From UBA4459 sp963776205 (GTDB taxonomy: Bacteria; Bacteroidota; Bacteroidia; Bacteroidales; F082), in contig CAVZLR010000005.1 of assembly GCA_963776205.1 (NCBI GenBank), forward strand, positions 154,999-218,998: DNA of 64,000 nucleotides, read 5' to 3'. This document shows positions 1-10,069 of this stretch, piece by piece (within the stretch, counting starts at the first letter, position 1; each line of letters starts with the position of its first letter). Both the position numbers and the translations under genes were made by a program. Under the pieces are notes generated by a model. The model had not been told where the DNA came from. It worked only from the letters and a program-made list of their open reading frames with translations, and did not search any database.

Positions 1-1909
1 TGCTGATTAAATTCCCGTCAGCTGCATATATAAATACACTGGCATGATCATTCGTATGGACATTCAATATGCCTTTTGTTGGGTTTGGATATAATTTAAT
101 ATTGCTATCAATAAACGGATCCAATCCAGTTGCTAATGTAAATGTCACGGTGTATTTTTGATGCGTATAAAGATCTTCTGCAAAAACATCAATATCTGTA
201 ACATTATTTCGGAGCTCATCAGCAGGGACAATAACTACTATTGCTTTCTCGTCCTCCGGAATTGCGGTAACTTCAGGAATTTCTGTTGTACCTTCAGGTA
301 ATTCAATATAATAATTGAAAACTTCAGGACTGAAATCTTCTATAGGTTCTCCATCTACGAATATATTGCTCAATCCTGCCATTGTTTCGAACTCACCATC
401 CTCAGTTGCGTATCCAGACTGAAATACTTCCTGACCTTGATAGTCCTGGAAAATGTAAGCTACACCGAGATCATCCCACTCTTCAACATTGGTGCCTTCC
501 AAATCAATAGTTTGTGAAAATGAATAGGGTTGACGGTCCATAAGGTTGAGAGTTGTTCCGAAAGCATCAGGAACCATTTTCATCATTACGTTTTCAAATT
601 CAGTTTCTCCATTCCAATTAGAATTAGGTATGTTATCAACTGTTATGTATTCAAAAACAACAACATACAATCTAAAGTTTGAATAATCAGCATAAGGTAG
701 AATATTGATATCAATAGTCATTTCTGTTCCATCTAAAGTATTTGATCCTACAATACTTGCAAAACCCGGCAATTCCATCGCGGTATTAAAGAAAGTGTTC
801 ACAGCACCGATGTTAGTGGCTACCTGCGCTCCATTTCCATATAAATCGGGTACAAAACTTACTCCATAGTAAGCTCTTCTATCACCACCTTCCTCTGTGT
901 AGTATGGATCACCAGGTGATGGCCAACTCATTTGATACTTTACCAATGTAATATCTTCTGCATTATTGTTACACCATGGAACAAATGAACTATTGAAAGT
1001 AGCACATGGTGGACAGGTTGATGATGTAAATTCTTCAAATAAAGGTATCCTGTTATCTGTACTACTTGCAACATGAATAGTTTTCATCAGCATATTGTTT
1101 TCCGTATCATCGTCAATTCCATTATTTACTCCTGAAATCCAAACTTCCAGATCATGGTTTCCTACCGGAAAATCAAATATACCGTCACAGGTATAATTAA
1201 ATGATTCACCTGTTGAAATTTCTAAATCACTGACAGTTGTAACGGTTATATCACCTTTATCAACTTGCCAGCTTATCTCCAAGGATGTTAAATCCTGAAT
1301 TCCTCTATTTTTAATTGAACCTGAAACTTCATTTGCACCAGATAAATACCAGGGAGTTGAAATATTGGTAAGTTTTGCATCAAGATTATAAGGGGTATAT
1401 AATTCAATATCATCTATGTACCAATAATCAATGTTATAAAAGTTTCCATCCAGATAGAGGCATACCTGAAAGTCACTTTGACCAACATCATCATTTGCTA
1501 TAGCTATAATTTTTTCTTCTGGACCAATATTACTTGTGGTATTAATTTCCCAGACAATATTCCAGTCTCCACCACCAGACCTGGTTGCGACACCAATTTT
1601 TGGCCCTGAAGAGTAGTTGTCAAGAAAATGCTTAAAAGAAAAATTGACATTGGTAACTCCTGTCAGATCAATTTCAGGAGAAATAAACCGGGATACCGCG
1701 GTTGCATTTGTATAAGTAAATTTAGCTTCCGGAGCTATGCCACCAGCTTCATCAGAAGAGGCTGTACTCCATAAGTTGCTATAACCATCAATCGTCCATC
1801 CGTTCGGTGGCATCACATCATCGCTAAAATCTTCAAAGAGATAAGTTTGTGCATTTGTAAGAAATGAAAAACCAAGAAATGCGATAAATAAAAAGTAAAC
1901 TTTTTTCAT
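1..1909 (-). CDS. Secreted Omp28-like protein with type A T9SS sorting domain (3' end outside window)
   Basis: I translated this from the minus strand; it begins MKKVYFLFIAFLGFSF followed by a Sec signal cleaved near TNAQ, and stays open to the window edge (about 636 codons). The first ~170 residues resemble a choice-of-anchor/MAM-like beta-sandwich (FEDFSDD...MPPNGW start, many Trp and Asp). The middle carries EEFTSSTCPPCATF, a thioredoxin-like CPPC motif in the context typical of the Bacteroidota Omp28 family. Near the edge the motif KLYPNPTKGILNV is the start of a T9SS type A C-terminal signal, so only a few tens of residues are missing. By family knowledge the protein is exported by Sec, then moved to the surface or medium by T9SS. 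Its substrate is unknown. Confidence 0.85.
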   Translation of the reverse strand, partial: MKKVYFLFIAFLGFSFLTNAQTYLFEDFSDDVMPPNGWTIDGYSNLWSTASSDEAGGIAPEAKFTYTNATAVSRFISPEIDLTGVTNVNFSFKHFLDNYSSGPKIGVATRSGGGDWNIVWEINTTSNIGPEEKIIAIANDDVGQSDFQVCLYLDGNFYNIDYWYIDDIELYTPYNLDAKLTNISTPWYLSGANEVSGSIKNRGIQDLTSLEISWQVDKGDITVTTVSDLEISTGESFNYTCDGIFDFPVGNHDLEVWISGVNNGIDDDTENNMLMKTIHVASSTDNRIPLFEEFTSSTCPPCATFNSSFVPWCNNNAEDITLVKYQMSWPSPGDPYYTEEGGDRRAYYGVSFVPDLYGNGAQVATNIGAVNTFFNTAMELPGFASIVGSNTLDGTEMTIDINILPYADYSNFRLYVVVFEYITVDNIPNSNWNGETEFENVMMKMVPDAFGTTLNLMDRQPYSFSQTIDLEGTNVEEWDDLGVAYIFQDYQGQEVFQSGYATEDGEFETMAGLSNIFVDGEPIEDFSPEVFNYYIELPEGTTEIPEVTAIPEDEKAIVVIVPADELRNNVTDIDVFAEDLYTHQKYTVTFTLATGLDPFIDSNIKLYPNPTKGILNVHTNDHASVFIYAADGNLIS

Positions 1910-2032
1910 TTTAAATAATTTAATTTGTATTAATTTATTGATTTCATTTTATAATTGGCGAATACAGTTGAAGTAACAAATATTTAAATTATACATATAA
2001 CTTTCTACTAAACTCACACTACTAATTTTAAG

Positions 2033-2060
2033 AAAAAACCGGAAATTATTCCGGTTTTTT
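2033..2060 (-). terminator. Rho-independent terminator after the ECF sigma gene
   Basis: A perfect 12-bp stem (AAAAAACCGGAA / TTCCGGTTTTTT) with a 4-base loop lies just downstream of the minus-strand sigma gene and upstream of the secreted-protein gene. On the minus strand the hairpin ends in a run of T. Confidence 0.75.
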
Positions 2061-2104
2061 CAAAGGCTTGTTTCGTTAAATTATTTTTTTAGAATTATTG
2101 GATA

Positions 2105-2680
2105 TCATGTAATTACTAAATCTTCTTTTTTTATTTTCAAGGAGTGATATAATTTATGTTGAATTGAATTTCTCGCCCTTGACAATTGGGATTTTGATGT
2201 ATTTATTGAAATATTCATTATTTCACTAATCTCTTTATGTGAATATCCTTCAATTGAATTCAGGTTAAATACCATTCTGTATCCCTCAGGTAATTCTTGT
2301 ACTACAGAAAGAAGCTCTTCAGTTGATAGAAATGAAATGGCATCTGGCGTAGCGACTGATGGTGTATTAACAAATTCAGGATCAATATCTTTATTTAATA
2401 AGCTTTTTCTTTTATAAAAGTTAATAGCCGTTGTTACCATTATTTTTCTCATCCATCCTTCAAAGTTACCCTCGTTTCTGAAGTCTTTTAGGTATTTAAA
2501 AATTTTTATAAAACCCTCCTGAAGAATATCTTCGGCGTCAGTATAGTTTTTAGCGTATCGCAAGCAAGTACCGAAAAGTTTTGGGGCATTTTTTTTATAA
2601 AGGGTATTCTGCGCTTTTCTGTCTTTTTTTATACACCTGTCGATTAAATGTTCTTCGGCTGACCTGATGTTTGAATTCAT
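2105..2680 (-). CDS. ECF-type RNA polymerase sigma-70 factor
   Basis: This 191-residue protein directs RNA polymerase to a dedicated promoter set. Region 2 is seen as LFGTCLRYAKNYTDAEDILQ followed by FEGWMRKIMVTTAINFYKRK. Region 4 is the C-terminal helix-turn-helix around LPEGYRMVFNLNSIEGYSHKEI and STSKSQLSRAR-like residues (here INTSKSQLSRAR). I chose the ATG that gives MNSNIRSAEEH; a TTG five codons upstream would add MYKQI. No anti-sigma gene is adjacent, which is common in the Bacteroidota ECF groups whose members act alone or with distant partners. Transcription seems to end at the hairpin just downstream. The regulon cannot be told from the sequence. Confidence 0.9.
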   Translation of the reverse strand: MNSNIRSAEEHLIDRCIKKDRKAQNTLYKKNAPKLFGTCLRYAKNYTDAEDILQEGFIKIFKYLKDFRNEGNFEGWMRKIMVTTAINFYKRKSLLNKDIDPEFVNTPSVATPDAISFLSTEELLSVVQELPEGYRMVFNLNSIEGYSHKEISEIMNISINTSKSQLSRARNSIQHKLYHSLKIKKEDLVIT

Positions 2681-2875
2681 GATTTGCTTATACAATTTAG
2701 TTAATCTCTACTCAAAAGTAAGTTCAGATGAGTAAAAAAAAAGTTAAAATACTACTACATGAATTCTACAATACCGCTATAAATATTTATTCTAAATAAA
2801 GAAGACACTACAAATAAATCATAAAATATTTAAAATGAAGAGAATATAAATGAATTAAGCTCTACAATCAGATTT

Positions 2876-4651
2876 CTAAATACTTTGCAAATACTCAGGT
2901 AATAATTCACTGTATTCTAAATCTAATTTCTTTCGCAAACGGTACCTGCTCATCTCTACTGCCTTGATACTTGTATTGTTAATGGCTGATATTTCTTTGG
3001 AACTGAGGTTTAAACGAAGAAATGCGCAAAGCCGGACTTCATTTTTTGTGAGATTGGGGAATTTTACCCTTAATCGCCTGAAAAAATCATCATAGGAACT
3101 GTCCAATTTCCGTTGAAATTCCTCATATTCTTCTTTCACGCTCAAATGCAGCTTTATGGTTGCATTCAGTTCTAATATTCGTTGTATTGTTTCTTCATCC
3201 GAATTGCATGGTAAATTTTTAAGTTCTTTTTGGAGGTGCGTTAAGATTTCATTTTTCTGAACCATATGCAAAGCAAAGTTCATTAAATCATTATCCTTTG
3301 ATTGTATATCAATTTCCATCAATTCTCTCTGAGTTGCATGCAGCTCGTTATTTTTTTCTCTGATTAATCGCTCTTTTTTTACCTGTGACCTAAACCTGTT
3401 AAGAATAAGAATAGAGATAATCAAAATAAAAAAGATGCTAAGAATGAGTAAATTGAGCTGTTGTCTATTCATCTTATTCTGATTTTCAGATAGTATTAGT
3501 TTATCTTTAGCAATTTGTAATTCTTTGTCCTGTAAATCTTCTTTAAATCTTGATGTCAATTCTGTTATTCGATCTGCTTTTTGCCTTTGAGATATTGAAT
3601 CGATGTAGGCTGCGTACAGTTTAAAATATTGAAGAGATAATTTGAAATTATTCATCTTATCGGCGGCAAGGCTTATTCCTTGTGCCGCGTCAGCTATATG
3701 TTGCCAGTGGTTCACATTTGAGGCAATCATAAAAACTTTCTTATATGCCTGATAGGCATCATCATATTGACCAATCTTATAATATTGATCGCCGATAGTG
3801 AGTATCATGTCTACCTGACTTTCTAAGTTTTTTGTTTCTTCATACAATTTGAGGCTTTTATTAAAATATGTAAACGCTTCTTCAACTTCGCCAAATTGAC
3901 TTTTTATGAGGCCTATGTTTTTGTAATTAACTGCTACAAGTTCTTTATTATTAGTCTTTTCACTTATAGACAAACTTTGATTAAAATAGTCCAACGCCGT
4001 ATTAAAACTGCTTTTCATCATGTATATTTCACCAATGTTATTCAAGGCAACGCTAACGCCCTCGTTGTCAGCCAATTGTTCCCATAATAAAAGCGCCTCT
4101 CTAATATAATAATTGGCTTCTTCATATTCTTCCTGCAGAAAAAAGATACCTCCGATTCTATTATACGCATTCGCAATTATTTTTTGATTGTTTAGATCTA
4201 TACCTAAGTCCAGTAATAACTGATAATACATCTGGGCATTTTCTAAATCATAATTATTGGTTAAATATAAAGATCCGAGTTTGCCATATATCTGTGCAAG
4301 CTTCTCTTTTTCATTGAGGCTTTTATAAAGTTTCTCACTGATAAGAAAATAATTGATCGCAGGTTGAAAATTATTCATCATTTGAAAGAGATCACCCAGA
4401 AGTTCATTAGCCTCAGCTCTGGTTTCCGCTGATGATATTAGATTTGCCAGTTGCAAAGCTTGTCGCGTGTATGTTAAAGCTTGTTCGGGATCAATTGATT
4501 TGGCTTCATTAGCCAATTGTAAATACAAATACACATCTTCCAACTGACTGTTGGTGTTATTAGAAACCTGCGTTAATGAGGTTGACTGGCAGCTTACGTC
4601 AGCCAACATAGCAGACAAAAAAAATAAAATTATATAATACCTAATTGACAT
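2876..4651 (-). CDS. TPR-repeat transmembrane regulator with C-terminal LuxR-type HTH
   Basis: This 591-residue protein has an N-terminal signal or anchor ending in a Cys (ADVSCQ), so it could be a lipoprotein. About seven TPR units follow (for example ANAYNRIGGIFFLQEEYEEA and VAVNYKNIGLIKSQFGEVEE) to about residue 360. A single membrane segment (LLILSIFFILIISILIL) comes next, then a coiled coil. The C-terminal HTH has LTKNEVRLCAFLRLNLSSKEI and ends with the recognition helix KAVEMSRYRLRKKL. This architecture is a common Bacteroidota regulator type in which an outer TPR sensor passes a signal to a DNA-binding domain. Target genes are unknown. It stands alone, with more than 90 bp free on each side. 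Confidence 0.85.
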   Translation of the reverse strand: MSIRYYIILFFLSAMLADVSCQSTSLTQVSNNTNSQLEDVYLYLQLANEAKSIDPEQALTYTRQALQLANLISSAETRAEANELLGDLFQMMNNFQPAINYFLISEKLYKSLNEKEKLAQIYGKLGSLYLTNNYDLENAQMYYQLLLDLGIDLNNQKIIANAYNRIGGIFFLQEEYEEANYYIREALLLWEQLADNEGVSVALNNIGEIYMMKSSFNTALDYFNQSLSISEKTNNKELVAVNYKNIGLIKSQFGEVEEAFTYFNKSLKLYEETKNLESQVDMILTIGDQYYKIGQYDDAYQAYKKVFMIASNVNHWQHIADAAQGISLAADKMNNFKLSLQYFKLYAAYIDSISQRQKADRITELTSRFKEDLQDKELQIAKDKLILSENQNKMNRQQLNLLILSIFFILIISILILNRFRSQVKKERLIREKNNELHATQRELMEIDIQSKDNDLMNFALHMVQKNEILTHLQKELKNLPCNSDEETIQRILELNATIKLHLSVKEEYEEFQRKLDSSYDDFFRRLRVKFPNLTKNEVRLCAFLRLNLSSKEISAINNTSIKAVEMSRYRLRKKLDLEYSELLPEYLQSI

Positions 4652-4748
4652 TCAGTATTAATTTGGCAGTAAATTTTCAAATTTAATTAATTATACGCGT
4701 ATCATTGATCATTTACCGGAAATTAATAAAACATAAAGTAACACTATA

Positions 4749-6815
4749 TCAACTATAATTTCGTTGCTTTAGATAATCGTAAATAGCAACTTGAGAGCGT
4801 ACCAATGGCTCATTTTCAGACGCCACTTTGTACTGATTGTTAGGTGAAAGGTTCACATATCTTGTTTTAACATTGTCGGCCAGCTGAATTTGAAGAATAT
4901 CCATAATCTCGCGCTGCAGATTTTCATCATAAATCGGACATGCTACTTCAAATCTATGGTCAAGATTTCTAACCATCCAATCAGCAGAGGCTAAATAATA
5001 TTTTGGATTTCCACCATTAGCAAAAACGAAAAAGCGGGAGTGCTCAAGGTATTTATCAACAATGCTAAATACTTCAATGTTTTCACTTAATTTTTTAACC
5101 TGTGGAACGAGAATGCAAATACCACGACAGATGATCTGAATTTTAACACCTGCTTTTGATGCAGCATAAAGTTTGCGAACGATCTTTTTATCAGTAATAC
5201 TATTCAATTTAATAATTGCCCATGCTTCTTTCCCTTCTTTAGCAAATTTTATTTCTTTGTTCAGCAAACTGATAAAGCTATTTCGAATGTAATAAGGTGC
5301 TACAAGTAAGTGTTTAAATTTAGGAGGATTATAAGGTGATTCGAACAAATGAAATAAGATGTTAATTTCTCTGGCTATTTTTTGATTTGCCGTTAAAAGG
5401 CTGGAGTCAGAATAAACTTTCGCTGTTGACTCATTGAAATTCCCAGTGCTAATATTCGCGTAATAAATGTTTTCTTCTTCTTCTTTTCTTCGTATAAGTA
5501 ACAACTTACTATGGACTTTAAATCCGGGTAGCGTTTTAATAATTTTAACGCCTTCGTCAGTTAGTTTTTCAATCCAGTATATATTAGCTTCTTCATCAAA
5601 TCGGGCTTGAATTTCCAGAAAAACAGTAATATATTTCCCATTTCGGGCAGCATTGATCAATGCATCCATTACATTTGAATTTCTGGCCGCCCTATAAAAA
5701 GTCATTTTAATGGCTTTCACTTTTGGGTCGATGGCAGCTTCTCTTAATAAATCGACAATATATTGAAACGATTGGTAAGGATAATGCAAAAGGATATCCT
5801 GTTTTTTTATCGCTTCTAGTATACTTTTGTTTCTGGGTAAGAGGGTATGATTTAGGGTAATTGTTTTCGGGTTGATTAAGTATTGAGATCCAATTTTCGG
5901 AAACGACATGAAGTCCCTGAAATTATGATATTTACTGCCACCACGTGTATTATCAACTTCGCTGATCTGTAATTTTTTTGTTAGCTTTTTTAATAATGAT
6001 TCGGGAATAGCTTCATCATAAACAAACCTGACCGGCAACCCCTTTTTTCTTCGTTTGATGCTTTCACTCATTAATTCAATAAAGCTTTTTGAAACATCAT
6101 TATCAAAGTCGAGCTCGGCATCACGCGTAAATTTGATGGTATATCCCTTTATTTCGTCATAACCAAATGGATTAAATATTTCGCCAATAGCAAAGCGGAT
6201 AACATCATCGAGGAATATCAGGTATTCTTTATCACTGCCAGGTAAAAGGACAAACCTAGACACATCATCAGTGGGCACGATTACGATGGCATAATCATCA
6301 TCCTTTTCCCCTGAGGAATCTTTTAACTCAAGTGCCAGGTAAATGGTATTGTCTCTTAAAAAATCCGGGCTCTCCAGGTTGCTGAGCATAATGGGAAATA
6401 GGAATGGCCTTACCTCGTCATGAAAAAACCGGAGAACGAATTCCCCTTGTTCCACATTTAAATTATTCTCATCCAGAAATACAATATTTTCTTTTTCCAG
6501 TTCTTTCTTAATTTTCTTGAAAGTGTCGGTAAATTTTTTCTCCTGTTCTTCTACAATTTCCTGGATTTCTTTCAATAATAATTCAGGGTCGTCTCCAAAT
6601 TTGTTTCTTTTTGAGATATCTACTAATGCCAGACGCTTAATGGTAGCCACCCTAACCCTGAAGAATTCATCACGGTTATTAGAAAAAATACCCAGAAACT
6701 TAAGCCTTTCAATAATTGGATTACGTTCATCCATGGCTTCCTGCAGCACCCTCTCGTTAAAATGTAGCCAGGATACTTCTCGATTGATATAATTTTCTTT
6801 TTTGATTTTACCCAT
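4749..6815 (-). CDS. ppk1: Polyphosphate kinase 1
   Basis: Ppk1 makes inorganic polyphosphate from ATP and can run in reverse. The 688-residue length and the full domain series (N, head and two PLD-like C domains) fit the family. The autophosphorylated histidine is H435 in KVHSKLLL, and the second active-site histidine is H592 in LEHSRFFVF; both fall at the same numbers as in the E. coli enzyme. The start (MGKIKKENYINREVSWLHFN) matches the usual family N terminus. The ATG overlaps the sixA stop by one base (TAATG), so the two are translationally coupled. A phosphohistidine phosphatase beside a histidine-phosphorylated kinase is suggestive, but direct action on Ppk1 is only inference. Confidence 0.96.
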   Translation of the reverse strand: MGKIKKENYINREVSWLHFNERVLQEAMDERNPIIERLKFLGIFSNNRDEFFRVRVATIKRLALVDISKRNKFGDDPELLLKEIQEIVEEQEKKFTDTFKKIKKELEKENIVFLDENNLNVEQGEFVLRFFHDEVRPFLFPIMLSNLESPDFLRDNTIYLALELKDSSGEKDDDYAIVIVPTDDVSRFVLLPGSDKEYLIFLDDVIRFAIGEIFNPFGYDEIKGYTIKFTRDAELDFDNDVSKSFIELMSESIKRRKKGLPVRFVYDEAIPESLLKKLTKKLQISEVDNTRGGSKYHNFRDFMSFPKIGSQYLINPKTITLNHTLLPRNKSILEAIKKQDILLHYPYQSFQYIVDLLREAAIDPKVKAIKMTFYRAARNSNVMDALINAARNGKYITVFLEIQARFDEEANIYWIEKLTDEGVKIIKTLPGFKVHSKLLLIRRKEEEENIYYANISTGNFNESTAKVYSDSSLLTANQKIAREINILFHLFESPYNPPKFKHLLVAPYYIRNSFISLLNKEIKFAKEGKEAWAIIKLNSITDKKIVRKLYAASKAGVKIQIICRGICILVPQVKKLSENIEVFSIVDKYLEHSRFFVFANGGNPKYYLASADWMVRNLDHRFEVACPIYDENLQREIMDILQIQLADNVKTRYVNLSPNNQYKVASENEPLVRSQVAIYDYLKQRNYS

Positions 6816-7309
6816 TATTTTAGCATTTTAGGAAACATAACAAAGTTAACATGAAATTTCGCCTGACTTATTTCTTCCCATTTATCAGTTATAAATTCAA
6901 TACTTACTACACCTGAAGTAGGCAGATTTTCAATGGTTGGGCGCAAAAACTGATTCACGAAATAAGTTAAACCAGGGTTATGTCCAAAAATCATTACAGA
7001 ATTTATTTTATTAGAAATGCCATAAATTTCATCATATACTTCTTCGGCATCAGCATGGTACAATAAACCGCTTGTCTTAATTTTAACCGAAGGATACTGA
7101 AATGCTTCGGCAATTAAATCAGCAGTAGCTTTTGCTCGAACTGCAGTACTCGACAACAGTAAATCAGGACATTTTATGTTTTGCTTGAGAAATTGATTTA
7201 TTTTTTGTGTTTTTACAATGCCTTTTTGCATCAATGGCCTGTCGTGATCGCTTAGTGTTGGATCATCCCAGGATGACTTAGCATGCCTTACAATATAAAG
7301 CGTTTTCAT
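6815..7309 (-). CDS. sixA: SixA-like phosphohistidine phosphatase (histidine phosphatase superfamily)
   Basis: This 164-residue member of the branch-1 histidine phosphatase fold has the catalytic RH in LYIVRHAKSSW (R8, H9). The second histidine is in MIFGHNPGL near residue 116, and further arginines lie in STAVRAKATADLI. SixA proteins remove phosphate from phosphohistidine, for example on phosphotransfer domains or PTS proteins. The gene lies directly upstream of ppk1 with a one-base overlap, so both are probably made from one transcript. Its natural substrate here is not shown by the sequence. Confidence 0.88.
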   Translation of the reverse strand: MKTLYIVRHAKSSWDDPTLSDHDRPLMQKGIVKTQKINQFLKQNIKCPDLLLSSTAVRAKATADLIAEAFQYPSVKIKTSGLLYHADAEEVYDEIYGISNKINSVMIFGHNPGLTYFVNQFLRPTIENLPTSGVVSIEFITDKWEEISQAKFHVNFVMFPKMLK

Positions 7310-7355
7310 GGTATTTAATTATGCAAAATCAACTTATGATACTATTACAGAAACT

Positions 7356-7373
7356 GCCATCTGAAAAGATGGC
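7356..7373 (-). terminator. Possible terminator between glyA and sixA
   Basis: A 7-bp perfect stem (GCCATCT / AGATGGC) with a GAAA loop sits 27 bp downstream of glyA. The flanks pair weakly (A/T rich), and the T run after it is poor, so termination is uncertain. Confidence 0.4.
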
Positions 7374-7399
7374 AATTTAAGCCGATATTTTAATTCCTT

Positions 7400-8680
7400 T
7401 TAGTAAGCGAACAGCGGAAATTCTTCCATCATTCTATTCACTTTCTTCTTAACAGAAATGAGTACTTTTTCGTCGCTGATATTTCTAATTACCTCGTCAA
7501 TTAAGTCAACAATCGGTTCCATATGGTTTTCTTTAAGTCCGCGTGTGGTTATCGCTGGTGTTCCCACCCTCAATCCACTTGTTTGGAAAGGTGAGCGACT
7601 GTCAAAAGGCACCATATTCTTATTAATTGTTATATCAGCTTTAACGAGGGTGTTCTCAACAAGTTTGCCTGTAATATCAGGGAATTTACTACGCAAATCA
7701 ATAAGCATCAGGTGATTATCAGTGCCATCAGAAATAACTTTGTAATTCCTGTCAACAAATGCCTTTGCCATTAAGTCAGCGTTCTTTTTTACTTGTAATA
7801 TATATTCGAAATAAGAGTCATCTAATGCTTCACCAAATGCTACTGCCTTGGAAGCAATAACATGTTCCAGTGGACCACCCTGGATGCCCGGAAAAACAGC
7901 AGAATTGAGAACGGAAGACATCATTTTTATTTCTCCTTTGGGTGTTGTCAAACCCCATGGATTCTCAAAATCCTCGCCCATCAGGATCATACCACCTCTA
8001 GGGCCCCGCAAAGTTTTGTGGGTTGTAGTGGTAACTATGTGGCAGTATTCAATAGGGTCGTTTAAAATACCCTTGGCGATTAGCCCTGCAGGATGGGCTA
8101 TGTCTGCCATAAGTATAGCGTCAATTTCATCAGCAATATTTCGCATACGTTCATAATCCCAATCGCGTGAATAGGCTGATGCTCCCGCAATGATCATTTT
8201 TGGTTTTTCTTTGAGGGCCAGTTGCTCCATTTCATCATAATCAACGGTGCCAGTATCTTCCTTAACACGGTAAGCGATCGGGTTATATAAAATACCAGAT
8301 GAGTTTACAAATGAACCATGAGAAAGATGACCTCCATGCGACAGATCAAGACCCATGAAAGTATCACCCGGTTTCAGGCAAGCCAGAAATACCGCCATAT
8401 TGGCTTGTGCTCCTGAGTGCGGTTGTACATTTGCATAAGCTGCATCAAACAATTCACAGGCACGGTCAATAGCCAACTGTTCAGATTGATCCACAATTTC
8501 ACAGCCACCATAATATCTTTTCCCAGGGTATCCTTCTGCATACTTGTTGGTCATTACCGATCCCATTGCTTCAAGTACTTGTTCGCTTACAAAATTTTCA
8601 GAAGCAATTAATTCAATGCCATGCATCTGCCTGTCTTTCTCCTGTTGTATCAGGTCAAATATTTTTTTATCTCTTTCCAT
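7400..8680 (-). CDS. glyA: Serine hydroxymethyltransferase
   Basis: GlyA interconverts serine and glycine with tetrahydrofolate, feeding one-carbon units to purine and methionine synthesis. The protein is 426 residues from the start MERDKKIFDLIQQEK, a normal length. The PLP lysine is K222 in VTTTTHKTLRGPRGG. HGGHLSHG (about residue 115-122) and IASENFVS near the N terminus are family signatures. An upstream in-frame ATG would add ten residues (MNFLYPIKVI), but the shorter start fits the family and leaves room for the promoter motif upstream. Confidence 0.96.
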   Translation of the reverse strand: MERDKKIFDLIQQEKDRQMHGIELIASENFVSEQVLEAMGSVMTNKYAEGYPGKRYYGGCEIVDQSEQLAIDRACELFDAAYANVQPHSGAQANMAVFLACLKPGDTFMGLDLSHGGHLSHGSFVNSSGILYNPIAYRVKEDTGTVDYDEMEQLALKEKPKMIIAGASAYSRDWDYERMRNIADEIDAILMADIAHPAGLIAKGILNDPIEYCHIVTTTTHKTLRGPRGGMILMGEDFENPWGLTTPKGEIKMMSSVLNSAVFPGIQGGPLEHVIASKAVAFGEALDDSYFEYILQVKKNADLMAKAFVDRNYKVISDGTDNHLMLIDLRSKFPDITGKLVENTLVKADITINKNMVPFDSRSPFQTSGLRVGTPAITTRGLKENHMEPIVDLIDEVIRNISDEKVLISVKKKVNRMMEEFPLFAY

Positions 8681-8723
8681 GATCACTTTTATTGGATATA
8701 AAAAATTCAACTATTATAACCAA

Positions 8724-8756
8724 CAAAAATAGCACTTTTTAAGAAGATTGAAACAA
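8724..8756 (-). promoter_or_regulatory. Candidate Bacteroidota promoter for glyA
   Basis: On the minus strand TTG is followed after 22 bases by TATTTTTG, a match to the TTG / TAnnTTTG pattern of Bacteroidota housekeeping promoters. It lies 44 bp upstream of the chosen glyA start. The spacing is at the long end. Confidence 0.55.
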
Positions 8757-8814
8757 AATAAAGTGGTTGCTTTTAAGTTATATCCTTAAGTTTGTAAGCT
8801 AATTTTGGAATATA

Positions 8815-10062
8815 ATGTTACCTTTTGAATCCTATACTTTAACAAATGGTTTGAGAGTTATTGTCCACAGGGATAAAAGTACTCCTATGGTGGCTATGAA
8901 TATCATTTATAAAGTGGGTTCGCGAGATGAGAACCCTGACCGAACTGGATTTGCGCATCTTTTCGAACATTTAATGTTCGGAGGCTCAGTGAATATTCCA
9001 AAATATGACGAACCTTTACAAAAAGCCGGTGGAGAAAATAATGCTTTCACTAATAATGATTTTACAAATTACTACCTGACCATCCCTAAAAATAATATAG
9101 AAACAGCGTTTTGGCTTGAGTCAGACAGGATGTTATCATTGGCTTTCTCTGAAAAGAGTTTGGAAGTGCAAAGGCAGGTGGTGATTGAAGAATTCAAGCA
9201 AAACTACCTGAACCAGCCATACGGGGATGTTTATTTATTGTTAAAACCTATGGCTTATAAGAAACATCCTTATCGTTGGAATACAATTGGGAAGGATATC
9301 AGCCATATTGAGCAGGCCAGTATGAATGATGTAAAATCATTTTACCAAAAGTACTACAACCCGGATAATGCCATATTATCTGTCACTGGTGATGTAAAGA
9401 CCGAAGAAGTCATACGTCTTGCAGAAAAGTGGTTTGGACCAATCCCCAGCGGAGATCCTATTCAAAGAAATTATGAAAACGAACCACATCAGAATAATTT
9501 AAGAGAAACAACTGTTGAAAGGAAAGTGCCTCAAAACGCCATTTATTTGGCATGGCATATGCCTGAAAGATCGAATTCAGGTTTTTATAAAACTGATTTG
9601 ATCTCTGATGTATTGTCCAATGGAAACTCATCAAGGATGTACCAAAACCTGATCAAAAAATCAAAAATGTTTTCTGATATCAGTGCTTTTGTTACCGGTG
9701 ACCTCGACAGAGGTTTGTTCATAGTTACTGGTAAGCTTTTAAATGGCGCAACAAAAGAGGATGCTGAGAAACTGATTTTTCGGGAGATTGAACAAATTTG
9801 TGATCATCTGATTGAAGAAGACGAATTAAAAAAAGTGAACAATAAAATTGAGGCTAATTTATTATTCTCCAGGATGTCAATTTTAAGTAAGGCCATGAAC
9901 CTTGCTTATTACGAAATGCTCGGAAGTGCATCTTTGATAAACGAAGAAGTGAATAAATATCAGGACATCAGCCGGAAAGATATCAGGGATAAAGCCAATG
10001 AGCTATTTGTGAATTCAAGGCCAAGCGTATTGTACTATCAGGCTGTTAACGGTGATAGATAA
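8815..10062 (+). CDS. M16 family zinc metallopeptidase, catalytic subunit
   Basis: This 415-residue pitrilysin-type peptidase has the inverted zinc motif HLFEH (H48, E51, H52) and the downstream glutamate in QVVIEEFKQ (E125/126). It therefore has the full metal site. The second half of the fold (Peptidase_M16_C) starts around residue 170 (SMNDVKSFYQKYYNPDNAI). A TAATTTTG motif lies 8 bases upstream of the ATG, so the leader may be very short. The next gene, 7 bp downstream, encodes an M16 homologue without the zinc motif. The two are expected to work as a catalytic/non-catalytic pair, as in other bacterial M16B heterodimers. No signal peptide is visible. Confidence 0.92.
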   Translation: MLPFESYTLTNGLRVIVHRDKSTPMVAMNIIYKVGSRDENPDRTGFAHLFEHLMFGGSVNIPKYDEPLQKAGGENNAFTNNDFTNYYLTIPKNNIETAFWLESDRMLSLAFSEKSLEVQRQVVIEEFKQNYLNQPYGDVYLLLKPMAYKKHPYRWNTIGKDISHIEQASMNDVKSFYQKYYNPDNAILSVTGDVKTEEVIRLAEKWFGPIPSGDPIQRNYENEPHQNNLRETTVERKVPQNAIYLAWHMPERSNSGFYKTDLISDVLSNGNSSRMYQNLIKKSKMFSDISAFVTGDLDRGLFIVTGKLLNGATKEDAEKLIFREIEQICDHLIEEDELKKVNNKIEANLLFSRMSILSKAMNLAYYEMLGSASLINEEVNKYQDISRKDIRDKANELFVNSRPSVLYYQAVNGDR

Positions 10063-10069
10063 TTAGGAA

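Noticed and set aside
7848..8156. Open frame opposite glyA
   Set aside because: Shadow of a strongly conserved gene; no independent support.
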